From Cyrtodaria siliqua (Eukaryota; Mollusca; Bivalvia; Adapedonta; Hiatellidae), in assembly GCA_037043455.1 (NCBI GenBank), contig JAWPHD010005580.1, positions 62,001-126,000 of the forward strand: 64,000 bases of DNA. The letters run 5' to 3'. The stretch's first letter is position 1. Every line of letters starts with the position of its first letter. Both the position numbers and the translations under genes were made by a program. The notes under the pieces are model-generated. The model was not told the origin of the DNA, did no database searches, and saw only the letters and a list, made by a program, of their open reading frames with translations. This document shows, piece after piece, positions 22,405-33,507 of the stretch.

Positions 22405-23250
22405 TATAAGTAAAATTAACTTATATGAGACATATTTGCAATTTTATGATCATCTCCCAGTACATATAAATTTTCTTTATTTTGAAATATTGACATATTT
22501 TGCAAGCAAACAATCCAAACATCTAGGGTGTAGCTAACAAGTTAAGAGTAATGTCCCTTGTTACATTCTAAAATAATGTCAATATTTCAAAATAGAGCAC
22601 AATGCAATATAACTTAATCGGTAGATTATCTTAGATTTTTTTTTTTGATTTTTTAATCCATTTTTTCTCTTTTTTCCCTTCCTAATCAGGATTTTTCAAG
22701 ATGACTCAAATGAATGTTTATGTACAATGTGCAAAATTCTTATCAACAATAAGGTATGTTTTTTTTTAACATTCTAGTATACAGTCATAATGCAAAAACA
22801 GACAAGTATATATATACTACATAGTTGTTCAATATCAAATGAATTTTTTTGGTATTCTATATTTGTATATTTTTTTCTTATTTTCGGAAAAGAATATTAT
22901 ATGCACAATGTACTTATTAAATGCATTTAGACACCGTTGAAAATCCAACCACAAACCTTGCAACGCACATAAGTTGACTTGACAGGCTGATGACAATCCA
23001 ACAAATTTCGTTTAAATTTCTCTATGCAAATTTGTCCGAATCATTATTTATTTTTTTACTCTATAGTATAATATGGTCTAAAAAGTATCACTGTGACTGT
23101 CCATGTTATACTATAGGTTAAAAGAAACAAACCACATAATTTGCACAAGGCTAGCGTAGCTTTTAAAAGAAAATAGTATTCTATCGGTGTTTCTTTTTCA
23201 CTTCTGAAAACTGTAACCGGTAAACAAAGGCCCTAGTGCTTATCAGTCAT
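22405..23250. other. Downstream flank of bZIP gene; one hairpin
   Basis: AT-rich DNA with no gene. It contains an inverted repeat at 23,061-23,116 (CTATAGTATAATATGG against CCATGTTATACTATAG, one mismatch). The bZIP 3' UTR and polyadenylation signal should lie here on the minus strand. I could not fix a cleavage site. Confidence 0.5.
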
Positions 23251-23802
23251 TTACTTGCCTGTCATCTTTTTAATCAGTTCAGCTTTCATAATTTTAGCCA
23301 AATTTTCGAGCTCATCAATCTTCTTTCTTAGTGCTTCGTTCTTGACCTCAAGCACGTCTGCTTCATTGTTCATTTCGGCATATTTTGTTTTCCTGATCTC
23401 TCGAGAGCGCCTTGATGCAACGTTGTTCTTATCTCTGCGTTCCCTGTATTTGGTTTTGGATTTCACAACGGTAGCAGCTTTACTTGTGGAAGGTGTCGGC
23501 ACGACATCTTCATCCCTGGAAGCCAGTTTTGGCTTCTTCGACACATAATCATGATCCAGCACGGGACCTTCCAACCCTAGATCCACGCCGACCATGTTTA
23601 CTGTGTCACAGTCCACCGTCAAGTACTTCGCAGGTTTACGTTTCCTTGAAGACGGTGTTGTGGAGGTGACAGTCTGTTCAACAGCAGCCATGACAGTTGG
23701 CATATCATCAAGATGGGAGCCCAGTCCAGAGAAGTCTAAGTTCCACTTCATATCCCCATCATCGACAACGCCATCCATTTCTGACCCCTTTATAGCTTCA
23801 TC
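23251..23802 (-). CDS. bZIP transcription factor, terminal exon
   Basis: This encodes the C-terminal 183 residues and stop of a basic leucine-zipper factor that would bind DNA as a dimer in the nucleus. The exon opens with the acceptor 'ctgtccgtag' and reads DEAIKGSEMDG from its first base, in phase 0 with the upstream exon. A basic region RRDKNNVASRRSRE is followed directly by a zipper with leucines at heptad spacing (LEVKNEALRKKIDELENLAK) and the end at MTGK. The NNxAxxxSR signature is that of the C/EBP-PAR-NFIL3 group, not Fos/Jun or CREB/ATF. The exact family member is not recognised. Upstream are a basic SSRKRKPAKY patch and an acidic, Ser/Thr-rich segment. The clean frame across 552 bases and consensus splice sites make this a real gene. 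Confidence 0.9.
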   Translation of the reverse strand, partial: DEAIKGSEMDGVVDDGDMKWNLDFSGLGSHLDDMPTVMAAVEQTVTSTTPSSRKRKPAKYLTVDCDTVNMVGVDLGLEGPVLDHDYVSKKPKLASRDEDVVPTPSTSKAATVVKSKTKYRERRDKNNVASRRSREIRKTKYAEMNNEADVLEVKNEALRKKIDELENLAKIMKAELIKKMTGK

Positions 23803-24726
23803 CTACGGACAGAATTTTATTTTTTAATGTTTAAGTTATAATAAAAACCGAAATTCAATATTACACATGATAGTAGATGAATAAAGATGATCTCATATCT
23901 CAGTAACTTTAATATGGCTTTTTCGTAAAAGTACAGCTCTTGTCCTTTCTCAAACTGAAGGTTCAGTGCAACAATGATACATCTACAGATATAAAGAAAG
24001 AAAAAGCTATAACATTGATGCGTTGAAAACCCTAGAATTATGAACTTGTTCAAGATTTTCTTTTCTTGCATACCCAATAAGGCTATCCACGTTTTAGTCT
24101 TTAGATGGGGGATGGAAAGGAAAGTCTTATCTTTACGGGTAAAGAAAAAAAAGTCACACGCGCACCAAGATCCAGTATGCAGGAAAACACGCAAAATGTT
24201 AGTAGATGGCGGTGTCAATGCACAACATGTCTCAAGAAAAAGAATCTATCACGGGTATTTGGTTCAGATAGGGAAATCCAACCCTCGGTATAAGATTTTA
24301 ATCGGAACCTCGGCAGAGCTGCGGTTCCAATAAAAACTTATACCTTGGGTTGGAATACCCTATCTTCACCGGATAGACATGAAAGATTCATTTATCACCA
24401 ATTTACCTTCAAAGATAAAATGTTTGCTAATATATTGTGACAGTTAAATCATAATTAGATATAAACCAAGTGATCCCTCTTAAAGGGACATGCGGCAAAT
24501 CTTGGGTTAAAATCATCTGCAAGGTGAAAAAAAACAGGTTCTATTGGTGTTGGTAAACTGCACATCACTTATCAACCAAGGTGCATTTTAAATATCATTT
24601 AAAGAAACACACTGCAAACTTGATTCTTAGCTTGAATGTACAGAATTTTCTAACGAAGCTGAAAACCAATGTTTAAATTATTAAAAATTGATGGGTGTTC
24701 TTTTGAAAAAAACAACAAAAACTTAC

Positions 24727-24917
24727 AGGCATGAGGAAGTTAGAGAGGTCCATATAGCTGTCCAGAAAGTCTGCCTCAGTCAAGTGGGTGGGTATTTCCT
24801 GGAAGAGCTCTCCCAGGGCCTCGCCCGGTGCCACGGTCTTGTACAAGTCCATGTCGTCGTCATACATCAGTCCAAGCTTCGAGGCCTTGCCAGCAACGGT
24901 TGGGTTGCCAGCTTGTT
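24727..24917 (-). CDS. bZIP transcription factor, internal exon
   Basis: This codes for an acidic, hydrophobic segment (MYDDDMDLYKTV, LTEADFLDSYMDLSNF) resembling a transactivation domain. The donor is 'cct|gtaagt' and the acceptor 'tttttcag|aac'. It ends in phase 0, joining FLMP to DEAIKG of the terminal exon. The first base pair of the exon completes a codon begun upstream (1 + 2). An in-frame ATG at 24,867 would give a protein of about 230 residues. The acceptor and first 23 exon bases are duplicated just upstream (24,895-25,058). Confidence 0.85.
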
Positions 24918-25058
24918 CTGAAAAATGAAAATTACACACAACTGGTAAAAAGATGGAAAACAGGAGTAACAGACTCAACGGTTGGGTTGCCAGCTTGTTC
25001 TGAAAAATGAAAATTACACACAACTGGTAAAAAGATGGAAAACAGGAGTAACAGACTC
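24895..25058 (-). repeat. Exact 82-bp tandem duplication spanning a splice acceptor
   Basis: The 82-base unit beginning 'aacggttgggttgcc' occurs twice without a difference that I could find (24,895-24,976 and 24,977-25,058). It includes the polypyrimidine tract, the AG and the first 23 bases of the bZIP internal exon on the minus strand. Since 82 is not a multiple of three, use of the outer acceptor would shift the frame. Perfect identity implies a very recent event or an assembly artefact. Confidence 0.9.
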
Positions 25059-25451
25059 TCAAAACTATACCCATATGTATTAAAATTATAAATATCTGCA
25101 GCTCTATGAATAAAACTTAACATTTTTTGGCTGATTTTCTGCTGCTTATTAATGATAGGCCCTAAACAAAATTAGTTTTTTGTGTTAATTTTTCATTAAC
25201 AATGGTCAGTAAATGAAAAAAAGTTTACAATATTGTTATGTTTTATCTTGTATCAAAATATTTATCATTCTTCTCGAGTTGATGCAGTATATAATTTGTG
25301 CGTTTTTTTATTTTTAATTACTAGTACAACGGATTATGCCACAAAATAAATATTCCAGGAAGTATACTGAAAGGAAAAAGAAATGCGACAAGAAATTCAT
25401 AAATGTTGAAGTTCCTCTTTGAAAAATTGGGCCAATTCAGTACTATAGGAT

Positions 25452-25555
25452 ATTGAATTTGTATGGCTAAATATTACTTGGAACGAGTTGTTTTGGCGAG
25501 TCGTCCTGCGCCAAAACAACGAGTTCCAAGTAATATTTAGCCATACAAATTCAAT
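25452..25555. repeat. 47-bp-arm near-perfect hairpin in bZIP intron
   Basis: Arms 25,452-25,498 and 25,509-25,555 match as reverse complements with two mismatches (around 'ggaacgagttg' against 'caacgagttcc'). The loop is 10 bases (AGTCGTCCTG). It lies in the intron between the internal exon and the 28-kb exon, so the pre-mRNA would contain a long duplex. It is probably a miniature foldback element. The open frames at 25,397-25,694 are its two arms. Confidence 0.9.
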
Positions 25556-27946
25556 AACCTTTTTATTGTATACTTTCATATTGTTTTCGATCAATGTTAA
25601 TTGTATGACTATTACTTTTCATTGTATTTGTGTTATTTTTATAGCTTTTGATGGAATTCCTATCTTGCCATTCAGTTTCATTTTGTGTGGATGATTATTT
25701 TGCGCGAAAACGACGTCGACGTCTGATGACGTCATTAAAAACATCAAACGATTTTCTAAAGTTTGTTTACCACGATAACGTTAAAAACAGTGGGTGAGTG
25801 ACTATTTCAATTATTTTATCAATTTCTGCCATAAAGGACTCACACCACTATTATCTCCCTTGAATACTCCTGCCCTACAGATGAAGGAGGTAGATAAAAA
25901 AAACAAGTTCGCTTTTCTACATTTTACAGGATACATTGATTTATCTTTACCAGGTTCTAAATCTACAGCATTTTAGGAAGAGATCCCAGAAAAATGCATG
26001 TTGATATAAGATTTCTAGCTAATTCTGCCTCATTTTACACATCATGGGTCTAATCTCCACGGGGTTGTATTTTTGTCTAAATTTTGATAGGTGTCACGCA
26101 AACATGAAATTAAAAAAAGTTCAATCTGGTAAATATTCGTTAAAAGTTAATAGCATGCAGATATTGGATCAATGAAGAATTTAAGCATAAATACATGTTG
26201 CAAAATCTTTTTTATCTCTATGCCACGAACAAAAACATTACAATGGGACCCTATGGAAAATTAATTGTGGTGTGAGACGTTAAAGGTTGGAAAAAAAACA
26301 CGTATTTTTTTGTTGACACTATAGGAAGGATTCCGTTACTTTTATTTGAAAGGAGTGCCTTATTTCTATTTCGCGTCTCTTAGCAAGCACGAGAAAAAGT
26401 TCTGGTGCAATTTCAATGTGTGCAATATCGTAGAATATTGCATACTTAGCTCAATGCAAACTAAACTGGACAATATAGAACTATACAATAATGTATTTAA
26501 CTTAAAGAGTTTGCAAAAATGTGCATCCTTAGTTTGCTCACACGCGTACTCTGTCAATAATGAAACTTTATAGGAACACTATTTGCTGTGTTGTGTGTTG
26601 TTTTTGTCATGTACCATTTGATTCACAGCAGCATATTGTAAATACAATATATAGCGGAAATTCCCATTTCTTTTTCCTTTCAATATATATAATATCTCAA
26701 TCCAGTTACCTACTACGGATTCAGGGCATTCGGCAAGAATGTTTATTTTCCCTGGTTTAAATACAAAATGTAGCTTTTTGATTCAACAATTGTTCTCCCT
26801 TGTGTTTTCGCGTTGCTACATCTTTCGATAGATTTATTATTCCATTTTATCACTACCACTACTCCATTGTGATCAATAAATACTGTGCTATATGGTACTC
26901 AAGAAAATTAATTTAAATTGCTTGAAGTCCTTTCAAATAAGATCTAGATCTAATCCATTTCACTTTACTTGTATTCACTACTACAAACAATGTCAAAATG
27001 AGGAGGCCAGGCTGTACAAGCAGTTTTGTAGACCAATAGAAATTTCAAGAAGATCAAATACTAATGTCTAAATTTAGCAACAAAATTAATTATATGGGTG
27101 ATGCAATTTTCTGAAATATCTCAAATGACCCAATTTATGTAGGCTATATAAAGTGGGACATTATGCAACCTAAGCAAGAATTGAAAAATGAATAAAAGGC
27201 CAGGTCTATATAAGCTACATATTTTGACCTGAATGTAAACAGGACAGTATATGTAACATCGATAAATATTTGATCACATGACATGCTTAACAACCTGATA
27301 CACAGACCAATAATCAATAAACAAGTTTAAAGTTCAGGCTGATTATACACCTTCAGGCAATATGAAGATCAGGTGCGGATTCAGGCAAGGACACCCCTTA
27401 AATATTAAAAGTTTTGGTTTCTGTTTCTGGCTGTCAATTGTTAAAAAGTGGCATTACCCCTAATCTCAAATCTGTATCTGCCCATGAAGATCCAATCATT
27501 TACTGATATGAAAGATAACAGTGGTGGGGATGTGGTATGTCGTCTTGTAGAGTGAATGTGAGGGTCTGGGAACATGTACCCCGGAGAAACTGTTGATTTC
27601 TACATGTGATTACCTGCATTTTAGCGCATTCCCAGGCCATATCTTCAGTTTTAAGTTAGATAAATATTTAAGTCTATTTTTAGTGATTTTTTTATATTAT
27701 AGTCCATTAGTATGCCTACTTCAATGATTGTTACTTTCCTGAAGTTCTACCGAGGCAACTGCCTCAGCGTATACACAGGGCCTGTAGGGGTAGGGTTGAA
27801 CGTGGGCGGGGGCGTAGCGGAGAAGCGGGGTGGGGAGAATGTGGTGTAAAGGGAGTGGGTTTGTTTGGGGTGATGGGAGGAGTTGAATTAGTGTTTTCAA
27901 TAACACACTCTTTTGAACATGGGTTTTTAATGAAAAAAGTACTCAC
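25556..27946 (-). other. bZIP large intron: no other gene seen
   Basis: AT-rich intronic DNA. A perfect CRE-type octamer TGACGTCA lies at about 25,729. A GC-rich, G-skewed stretch at 27,775-27,850 reappears inverted at 34,485-34,540. A skipped or missing exon could hide here, because the exons on either side do not join in the frame expected for the 28-kb exon. I did not find one. Confidence 0.4.
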
Positions 27947-28318
27947 CCCTGTCAAATAGGCCACTTGTCTTCTGTTCCAAACGTAGTGTAGTCTGACAGC
28001 TGGTTGGGTTCGTCCGTCTGGATTCTGAACCCATCCAGCTCCGTTCCATCCTCAAGCCCCCCGATGTCCAGGTAGTCGACGAGTTCATCGAGGGTGTTCG
28101 GAACAATCTCCCCAGCCTCCGAGTGCCACTGTATCTCCTGTTCTCCAAGCATCGCAGCAAAGTCCGTAGGAATAGCCGTTGTCGTGTTTGTGGAGGGTAT
28201 GTTGACAAAATCAACAAGAATCCAAGTAGATGGGCCTTCCAAGATGGCCTCCAGTCTCGTGGTTTTAATCGCTCGGCTAATGTGCCTCGCCTGTCTCTTG
28301 CGGCTGTCGCCGGTTGCG
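27947..28318 (-). other. bZIP gene upstream exon with out-of-frame 66-codon ORF
   Basis: The acceptor is 'gtgtgttttcag|cgcaacc' and the donor 'gacaggg|gtgagt'. The frame that looks coding, starting at ATG 28,152 (MLGEQEIQWHSEAGEIVPN..., then LDELVDYLDIGGLEDG), ends in TGA at 27,952-27,954, seven bases before the donor. Splice phase puts the bZIP exons in a different frame. That frame has its own ATG at 28,088, overlapping the first ORF, and gives 47 low-complexity codons before the junction. So this exon is either a 5' leader with a long uORF, or an N-terminus broken by an indel or a missing exon. The splice signals are good; the interpretation is open. Confidence 0.65.
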
Positions 28319-28439
28319 CTGAAAACACACAATTTCGATGTGTTTTATCAACATGTTTATCCTGGCAGCTAATTTGGGACATTGTTTTTGAATTTTTACG
28401 GGATTAATTTATACAATATCTTTTAAAAATATATCTTAC

Positions 28440-28560
28440 CTGGTTCGAAAGTCCTTTCCTTCTCTTTACATTCGTTCTATTGACAAGTATTTCACATTCT
28501 CGTCTTCTTATGGTGCAATCCTTGTACCTAAAAATAAACTTTACGTATTCCCAATTTAAA
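28440..28560 (-). other. Probable first exon of bZIP gene (5' leader), upstream limit unknown
   Basis: A consensus donor 'accag|gtaag' ends this exon at 28,440. On the minus strand, an ATG immediately followed by TAA lies at 28,466-28,471, a start-stop mini-uORF in the leader. Only the donor end is supported; transcription start and promoter were not located. Confidence 0.5.
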
Positions 28561-29414
28561 AATATCAGCCAATCAAAATGCAAGAATAGGACGGATTCAG
28601 TTTTGTTTAAATCGGAACCGAGTACGGAAATTGTCGAAGAGTTCCGATTGTCTCCGTTTCCGCCGAGATGTGATTCGGGTTCTTACGTTTCGTTACCCGA
28701 TCAATTTGACGGAATAATAAACCAATGAAAATTGATGGTTCTAACAAGCTTAACTTAAAAATAAACGTGTAAAATGATGTCATTTCTGCCCAATGAAACA
28801 GTTTGTAAATGTTGTTCATTCGCAACCAATCTCCACGCAGAGTTATCGTTCCTGGCACTCTTACCAACCATTGCAGGTGTAACACACCCATTGATTGTTG
28901 CATTGAGTTGTGTGTGAATTAAAATTTAAATGCCATGTTGTCATTCATATCTGGGCCCAAATTAAAAATGAATAACTTACATTCTCATCACAAATGCCAT
29001 ATATGCTGCCAAAAAATCCACAGAAAAATGGGGGTCATGTATCTTCTAAGAAAGAACTTGCAGCGGCGTAGCGTGGCATACTCCATTACGCCATGGCGTA
29101 ACATGGAAATTGAAAAGGCAAAAAAAAGAAAAGTCTTAAAAAGTTGAATCTGCAATAAAAACTGAAGTGGGTGAGGGGGAAATGTTTTCAACTAGCATTT
29201 TCAAATATGAAAGTGAAAATCAGTTTTTTAAAATCTAAAAATATTTGCGGTATTTTGTTGCCGCGTTAATAAATTTGGGTAGTATACCGTGTATTTGTTT
29301 TAAAAGCAATACTCGGTTTAAAAGTAGTGTATGTATACTCGTTATGGTTGGGGTATATTGCGATCCGAATGATTTGTTTACAAAGCGCGAATATTTGAAA
29401 TGTTGTCGATTTCA
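28561..29414. other. Presumed promoter side of bZIP gene; no gene seen
   Basis: No coding region recognised. It contains short relics such as 'gcggcgtagcgtggc' at about 29,060. No clear TATA or initiator could be assigned. Confidence 0.35.
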
Positions 29415-29670
29415 GCTTTAAGAATTAAACCTCCATCTCCAGATGTGTTTTCGGGAGGATTGATTGATTGAATTGGATTTTATAGTCGCACCAACAGCTA
29501 AGGTCATATGGCGACTTTCCAGCTTCCATTGGTGGAGGAAGACCCCAGGTGCCCCTCCTGGCAATTTTCGTGCACGGGCGGGCACCTGGGTAGAACCACC
29601 GACGTTCCGCAAGCCAGCTGGATAGCTTCCTCACATAAAGATTCCTAGGTTTTCGGGAGGAACCGGGTTA
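29415..29670 (+). mobile_element. Mollusc SINE-type conserved repeat
   Basis: It contains 'agctaaggtcatatggcgac', 'ggtggaggaagaccccaggt', 'gggcacctgggtagaacca' and 'agccagctggatagcttcct'. I recognise this wording as a very abundant conserved SINE-like repeat of molluscs. Open frames on the minus strand are artefacts. The RNA polymerase III head was not clearly identified. Confidence 0.75.
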
Positions 29671-30055
29671 CAGACGATAACACCAGATTGAAATTGTTAA
29701 ACTCAAAGTGGGACGAAGTACAACATTACCCCTTCCCAGTCAGGTATCTACAATATAGCATGAACTTGAAGAAGTTTAGCCTCAGCACAATTTCAATAGG
29801 CCTATTGTACTGTATATATTATCATTTCGATTTTATTGAATCAAAATATCAAATGCTACTCTATCATACAGTTACTGTAAGCAACAACAATTTTGGAAAA
29901 AAGCTGATCCACGTCGATTTTATTTTTATGTATACTGCACAAAAAAATAAAAATAATTTATTTTCTCTACATATTGAACAAAGCCAATAATAATAATAGC
30001 GTGTGTGTATCTGTTTATAGTACAGAGTTTGGCCGAATGTTATGCACACTAAAAT
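29671..30055. other. AT-rich spacer, no gene
   Basis: Nothing recognisable apart from short A/T runs. Confidence 0.4.
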
Positions 30056-31712
30056 ATTAAGTTACGACAGACGAAGCTCTCTCTGGGGCGTTTCTGCATA
30101 ATCTAGAGGCCGCAGGTGTTGAACTACCTAAAATGAAGGGACAGGGCTACGATGGGGCAGCCAACATGAGTGGAGTGTACGTAACCTGAGTTGAACTTAA
30201 CACACTTTGTAGTAATTCAACCCTTATAACGGTATTAATTATTTAATTAGTTGATGGCTCACCAAATGGTCGTCACTCTTCAGTAGCAAACGCCGCCTAT
30301 GAAGGGACTTTAACCGGATTCCACCACCCAGGTGCGAGGCGGGTGCCTTGTCCATTAGGCCATAGCACTTGGTATAGGTACATTTTGTATGTCTGTACAC
30401 TTTGTCATTTTGAAACACTTGATCCATTATTGATAATGTATTACTATAAAATGTACAGTCAATTTTTTACCATTGATTTCCGCGATTTTACTTTCAGCTT
30501 ATATTACAGTATAGGCATGTGTGTACAGGGTAGACCATTGACTCAGTTTTATAGACACGATGTAATAATATAACTTTTATTCCTCATATTTATAAAATTG
30601 CAGATTCCGGGGTGTGCAGGCTCGTGTGAAGGCACAAATACCTGGGGCTGTGTATACGCACTGCAAGGCACATTGTTTGAATCTAGCCATCGTTCAAAGA
30701 AGTATACGCCCGGAACATGATGGACATGGTCCAAACTATTGCATTTGCATTCAATTATTCATGGAAAAGGTTATTGTGCTTTCCAGAGAACATCGGCCGA
30801 GTGGATAGAGAGGAAATGAATCGGCGCATAAAACTGCAGTCGTTATTGTGAGCGCGCAGATGCTCTTTTCACCTTCCTCTCACCCTTCACCGCTGTCGAA
30901 TCATCCCTTCACCAGCTGACCATAGAACATGGCGACACAAAGCCAGCTTCTTACCACAAGGCGATACTCCCATTCGAGTTTATCATAAGCCTGATTGCAG
31001 TAGAGCACGTTCTTTCAGCGGTCGTGCCTCTATCAAAAATGCTACAGAAGAAAACATGCGACCTTGTAGGTGCCGTTACTGAAACGCGGGCTATAATATC
31101 ACTGTTAGAGGCCGAAAGGGGTGACGCCGAGGTGTGGAATGTCTTGTTTAACAAGGCAGCCAACCTAGCCAACCAGGTCGGTGTGGAACCTAGTATTCAA
31201 CGACACGCTGGTCTTCAAATAAACCGACCCAATTTATCAGCGGTGACTCCGTCCGATTTCTGGAGAAAAAATATGTATTTGCCCTTCGTGGATCACCTCA
31301 TCTCAGATATACAGACTCAACTATTGCAGGGTGAAGCCAGGTACAATGCACAGTACCTTATACCTACACAGGTGGATAATTTAACTGCAGAGATCATCGG
31401 CAATATCCATAAAACCTTTCTGCCAGATATTGAACCCGTCCTAGACCTGTTTGTTCGTGAAGTAAAGAGATGGCAAGCCAGGTGGTCCGCAATCCGACCA
31501 GAGCCCACACCAGATACCCTCGAAAAGGCTGTGAAACTATCCAGCGCAGACCTTTACCCGAACATTATCATTCAGCACCATGCGCCGCGTCAAGACATAT
31601 CTAAGGATCACCATGACGACGGAGAGGATGTCGGGCCTAGGCCTCCTCAACATATATAGGGAACGAGAAATTAATGTGGAAGAGGTGGTAGACATCTTCG
31701 CGCGTAGAAAAT
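30056..31712 (+). pseudogene. hAT transposase-like (ZMYM1 type), decayed
   Basis: Pieces in order: TDEALSGAFLHNLEAAGV and GQGYDGAANMSG (30,060-30,175), then an intron-like gap with acceptor 'ttgcag' at 30,602. Next RGVQARVKAQIPG and HCKAHCLNLAI, a damaged stretch at 30,770-30,850, then a long open segment to 31,659 (ESSLHQLTIEHG, LPFEFIISLIAVEHVL, FWRKNMYLPFVDHLI). After a frameshift near 31,580 comes the C-terminal dimerisation motif MRRVKTYLRITMTTERMSGL, then LLNIYRE. This is the catalytic and dimerisation part of an RNase H-fold hAT transposase as found in ZMYM1-like proteins. The N-terminal zinc finger is missing and several frames are broken. Confidence 0.85.
30260..30365 (-). repeat. 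tRNA-derived repeat in the hAT intron
   Basis: On the minus strand, 'tggcctaatggacaaggc' resembles a pol III A box and 'ggttaaagtccc' a weak B box about 45 bases on. No good cloverleaf can be drawn, so this is a tRNA-derived SINE head or pseudogene. Confidence 0.45.
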
Positions 31713-33112
31713 AAAGGCGTCTCGCGCTATTGTTTCGTGTGTAAACGCATTTATGTAGTGATGTAAAGTAAAGTGGCTGTTGATTACAGTGTCACTCCCA
31801 TTAAAAATGTCTGCCAGATTTGGCTTATCGTGATGATGACATTGTCTTCCCTATTGCTATCCACTACTACGGCGCCTGACAGGTAGGCACTCGCTAACCA
31901 TTATTTAACTAACTGGCAGCTTAGATCAGACTATTAAGTGATGTTAGAACTATACTGCAATAGTAGGCCTACATAAGACACTTGTCTAAAAGTAACTAAA
32001 ACTGCAAGCTCTACGGTGAGTATGTAGACGTTCGGATTTCAATATTATCGCATAATAAGAGGTATAAAATAGCAAATTTGTTTTTTGTTTCTGTATGATG
32101 TCCCAATTTTAAATTACTTTCTGAACTTGTTTTTTTTTAAAGTTTAATAACAAGGAAATGCTTTACAGACACAAAATGCACAGGTATGTTTATTCTTAAC
32201 TTTTTCTCCAAAGATTAACTTTAGTCCGATTTTTTCACTAACAATTATATTGGTATATAAGTTTACAAACAAAGATCATCGATTCAAGTGACAAACCGTG
32301 TTAACTAATACTTTAGTTACTGGTCTTTCTCCTTCAAAACTTCAGGAAAATGCACCATTTGCGTTCTATTTTCCAAAATTTTCTCGGGGGAAGCCCCCCG
32401 GACCTCCACCAGCAGGAGGGGCGACCCCCTCCCGCACCTACCCGCACTCGCCGCCAGGCGGCTCGGTTCGCAGCTATGCTGCTCAATTTTGGAGTAACTT
32501 CAAAAACGGCCACGCTACGCCCCTGACTTGTCTCATGAATGCATGTCTAAGAAAGAACTTGTCTCATGAATGAATAGTCCCTTTAAAAACATAAACACTG
32601 AGATGCCGTAATATTGTTTTCATACACTCATTTCCATATAAGCAAACTAAATTCAAAACTCACAATTTTAACATGGCAATGCTTGAAAAATGTAACAAAT
32701 AGATCAACAATGTGAAATAAACCAAAAATAGCACTTTAAATTAGTGAAAATGCCTTTTTTTACAAAAAGAAATGAGAATTATTTATTGACGCCATTATGC
32801 GCCGACACTTCCTGTATTGCAATGGGTGTGCTACACTGGACCTTTTTTGACAACAACAGCCGAACCACACCTCATTTTGTTTAAAATCTAACCACATACA
32901 AAGTAGTACTACTCAGCACTCTTTTGCTTTTTGCACCCATATCTTCGGAAATCTATCCTCAAAACAAAAACAGTAAATATACGTACCTCTTTTATGTACT
33001 AAATCAATTACACAGTCCCAAATAACACCACTGATGGTACTATTTTCGGTTACCCGTCCAAGTCCATCTACACCGATTCTCGGTAAATGCCCAAGTAGAG
33101 ATTGGTGTCTTA
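31713..33112. other. No gene; includes GC-rich repeat piece
   Basis: No coding region is supported. At 32,380-32,520 a GC-rich stretch ('tctcgggggaagccccccgg', 'gccaggcggctcgg', 'ggccacgctacgcccctgac') stands out from its AT-rich flanks and looks like a mobile-element remnant. The rest is low complexity. Confidence 0.45.
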
Positions 33113-33300
33113 CAAAGGTATGTGGGTGTCCGATTCACTCCCCCCACCCCATAGTACTGAATACTCTCTAATTTAGAGCTGAGTACTGGATACTCCTTTA
33201 TTTTAGACCCGAGTACTATGTAGATCTATGATACTATTTAACATGAATTTCTTCATAAAAATTAACCAATTTGCTATTAATCGTCTAATCACAGACACAT
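33113..33300. repeat. Dispersed duplicate, copy 1
   Basis: The segment with 'ggtatgtgggtgtccgat', 'accccatagtactgaatact' and 'tcataaaaattaaccaattt' recurs at 34,545-34,700. Within both, 'gagtactg(g/a)atactcc' is itself repeated. Confidence 0.7.
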
Positions 33301-33507
33301 TAATAAACAGATAGGAAACTTCCTATCTTAACCAATGAAGTAACCAAAATATCATGTGGCACCTTAACTTTTCCCTTCTATCTCCTCTCTCAATTATTCA
33401 CTGATTTTGATGAGAATACATTCAAACGATTCATAATGAATATCAAAATGGTATTATAATAATTTATGTTTATTTTGAAAGTAAGAAATTGTATAAAAAG
33501 ATGTTTA

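Noticed and set aside
23255..23827. Plus-strand open frames opposite the bZIP exon
   Set aside because: They are antisense shadows of the bZIP coding frame, with no domains.
25729..25736. CRE (TGACGTCA) as a promoter element of the bZIP gene
   Set aside because: It is a single octamer deep in an intron, within AT-rich DNA next to a foldback; position gives no support for promoter function.
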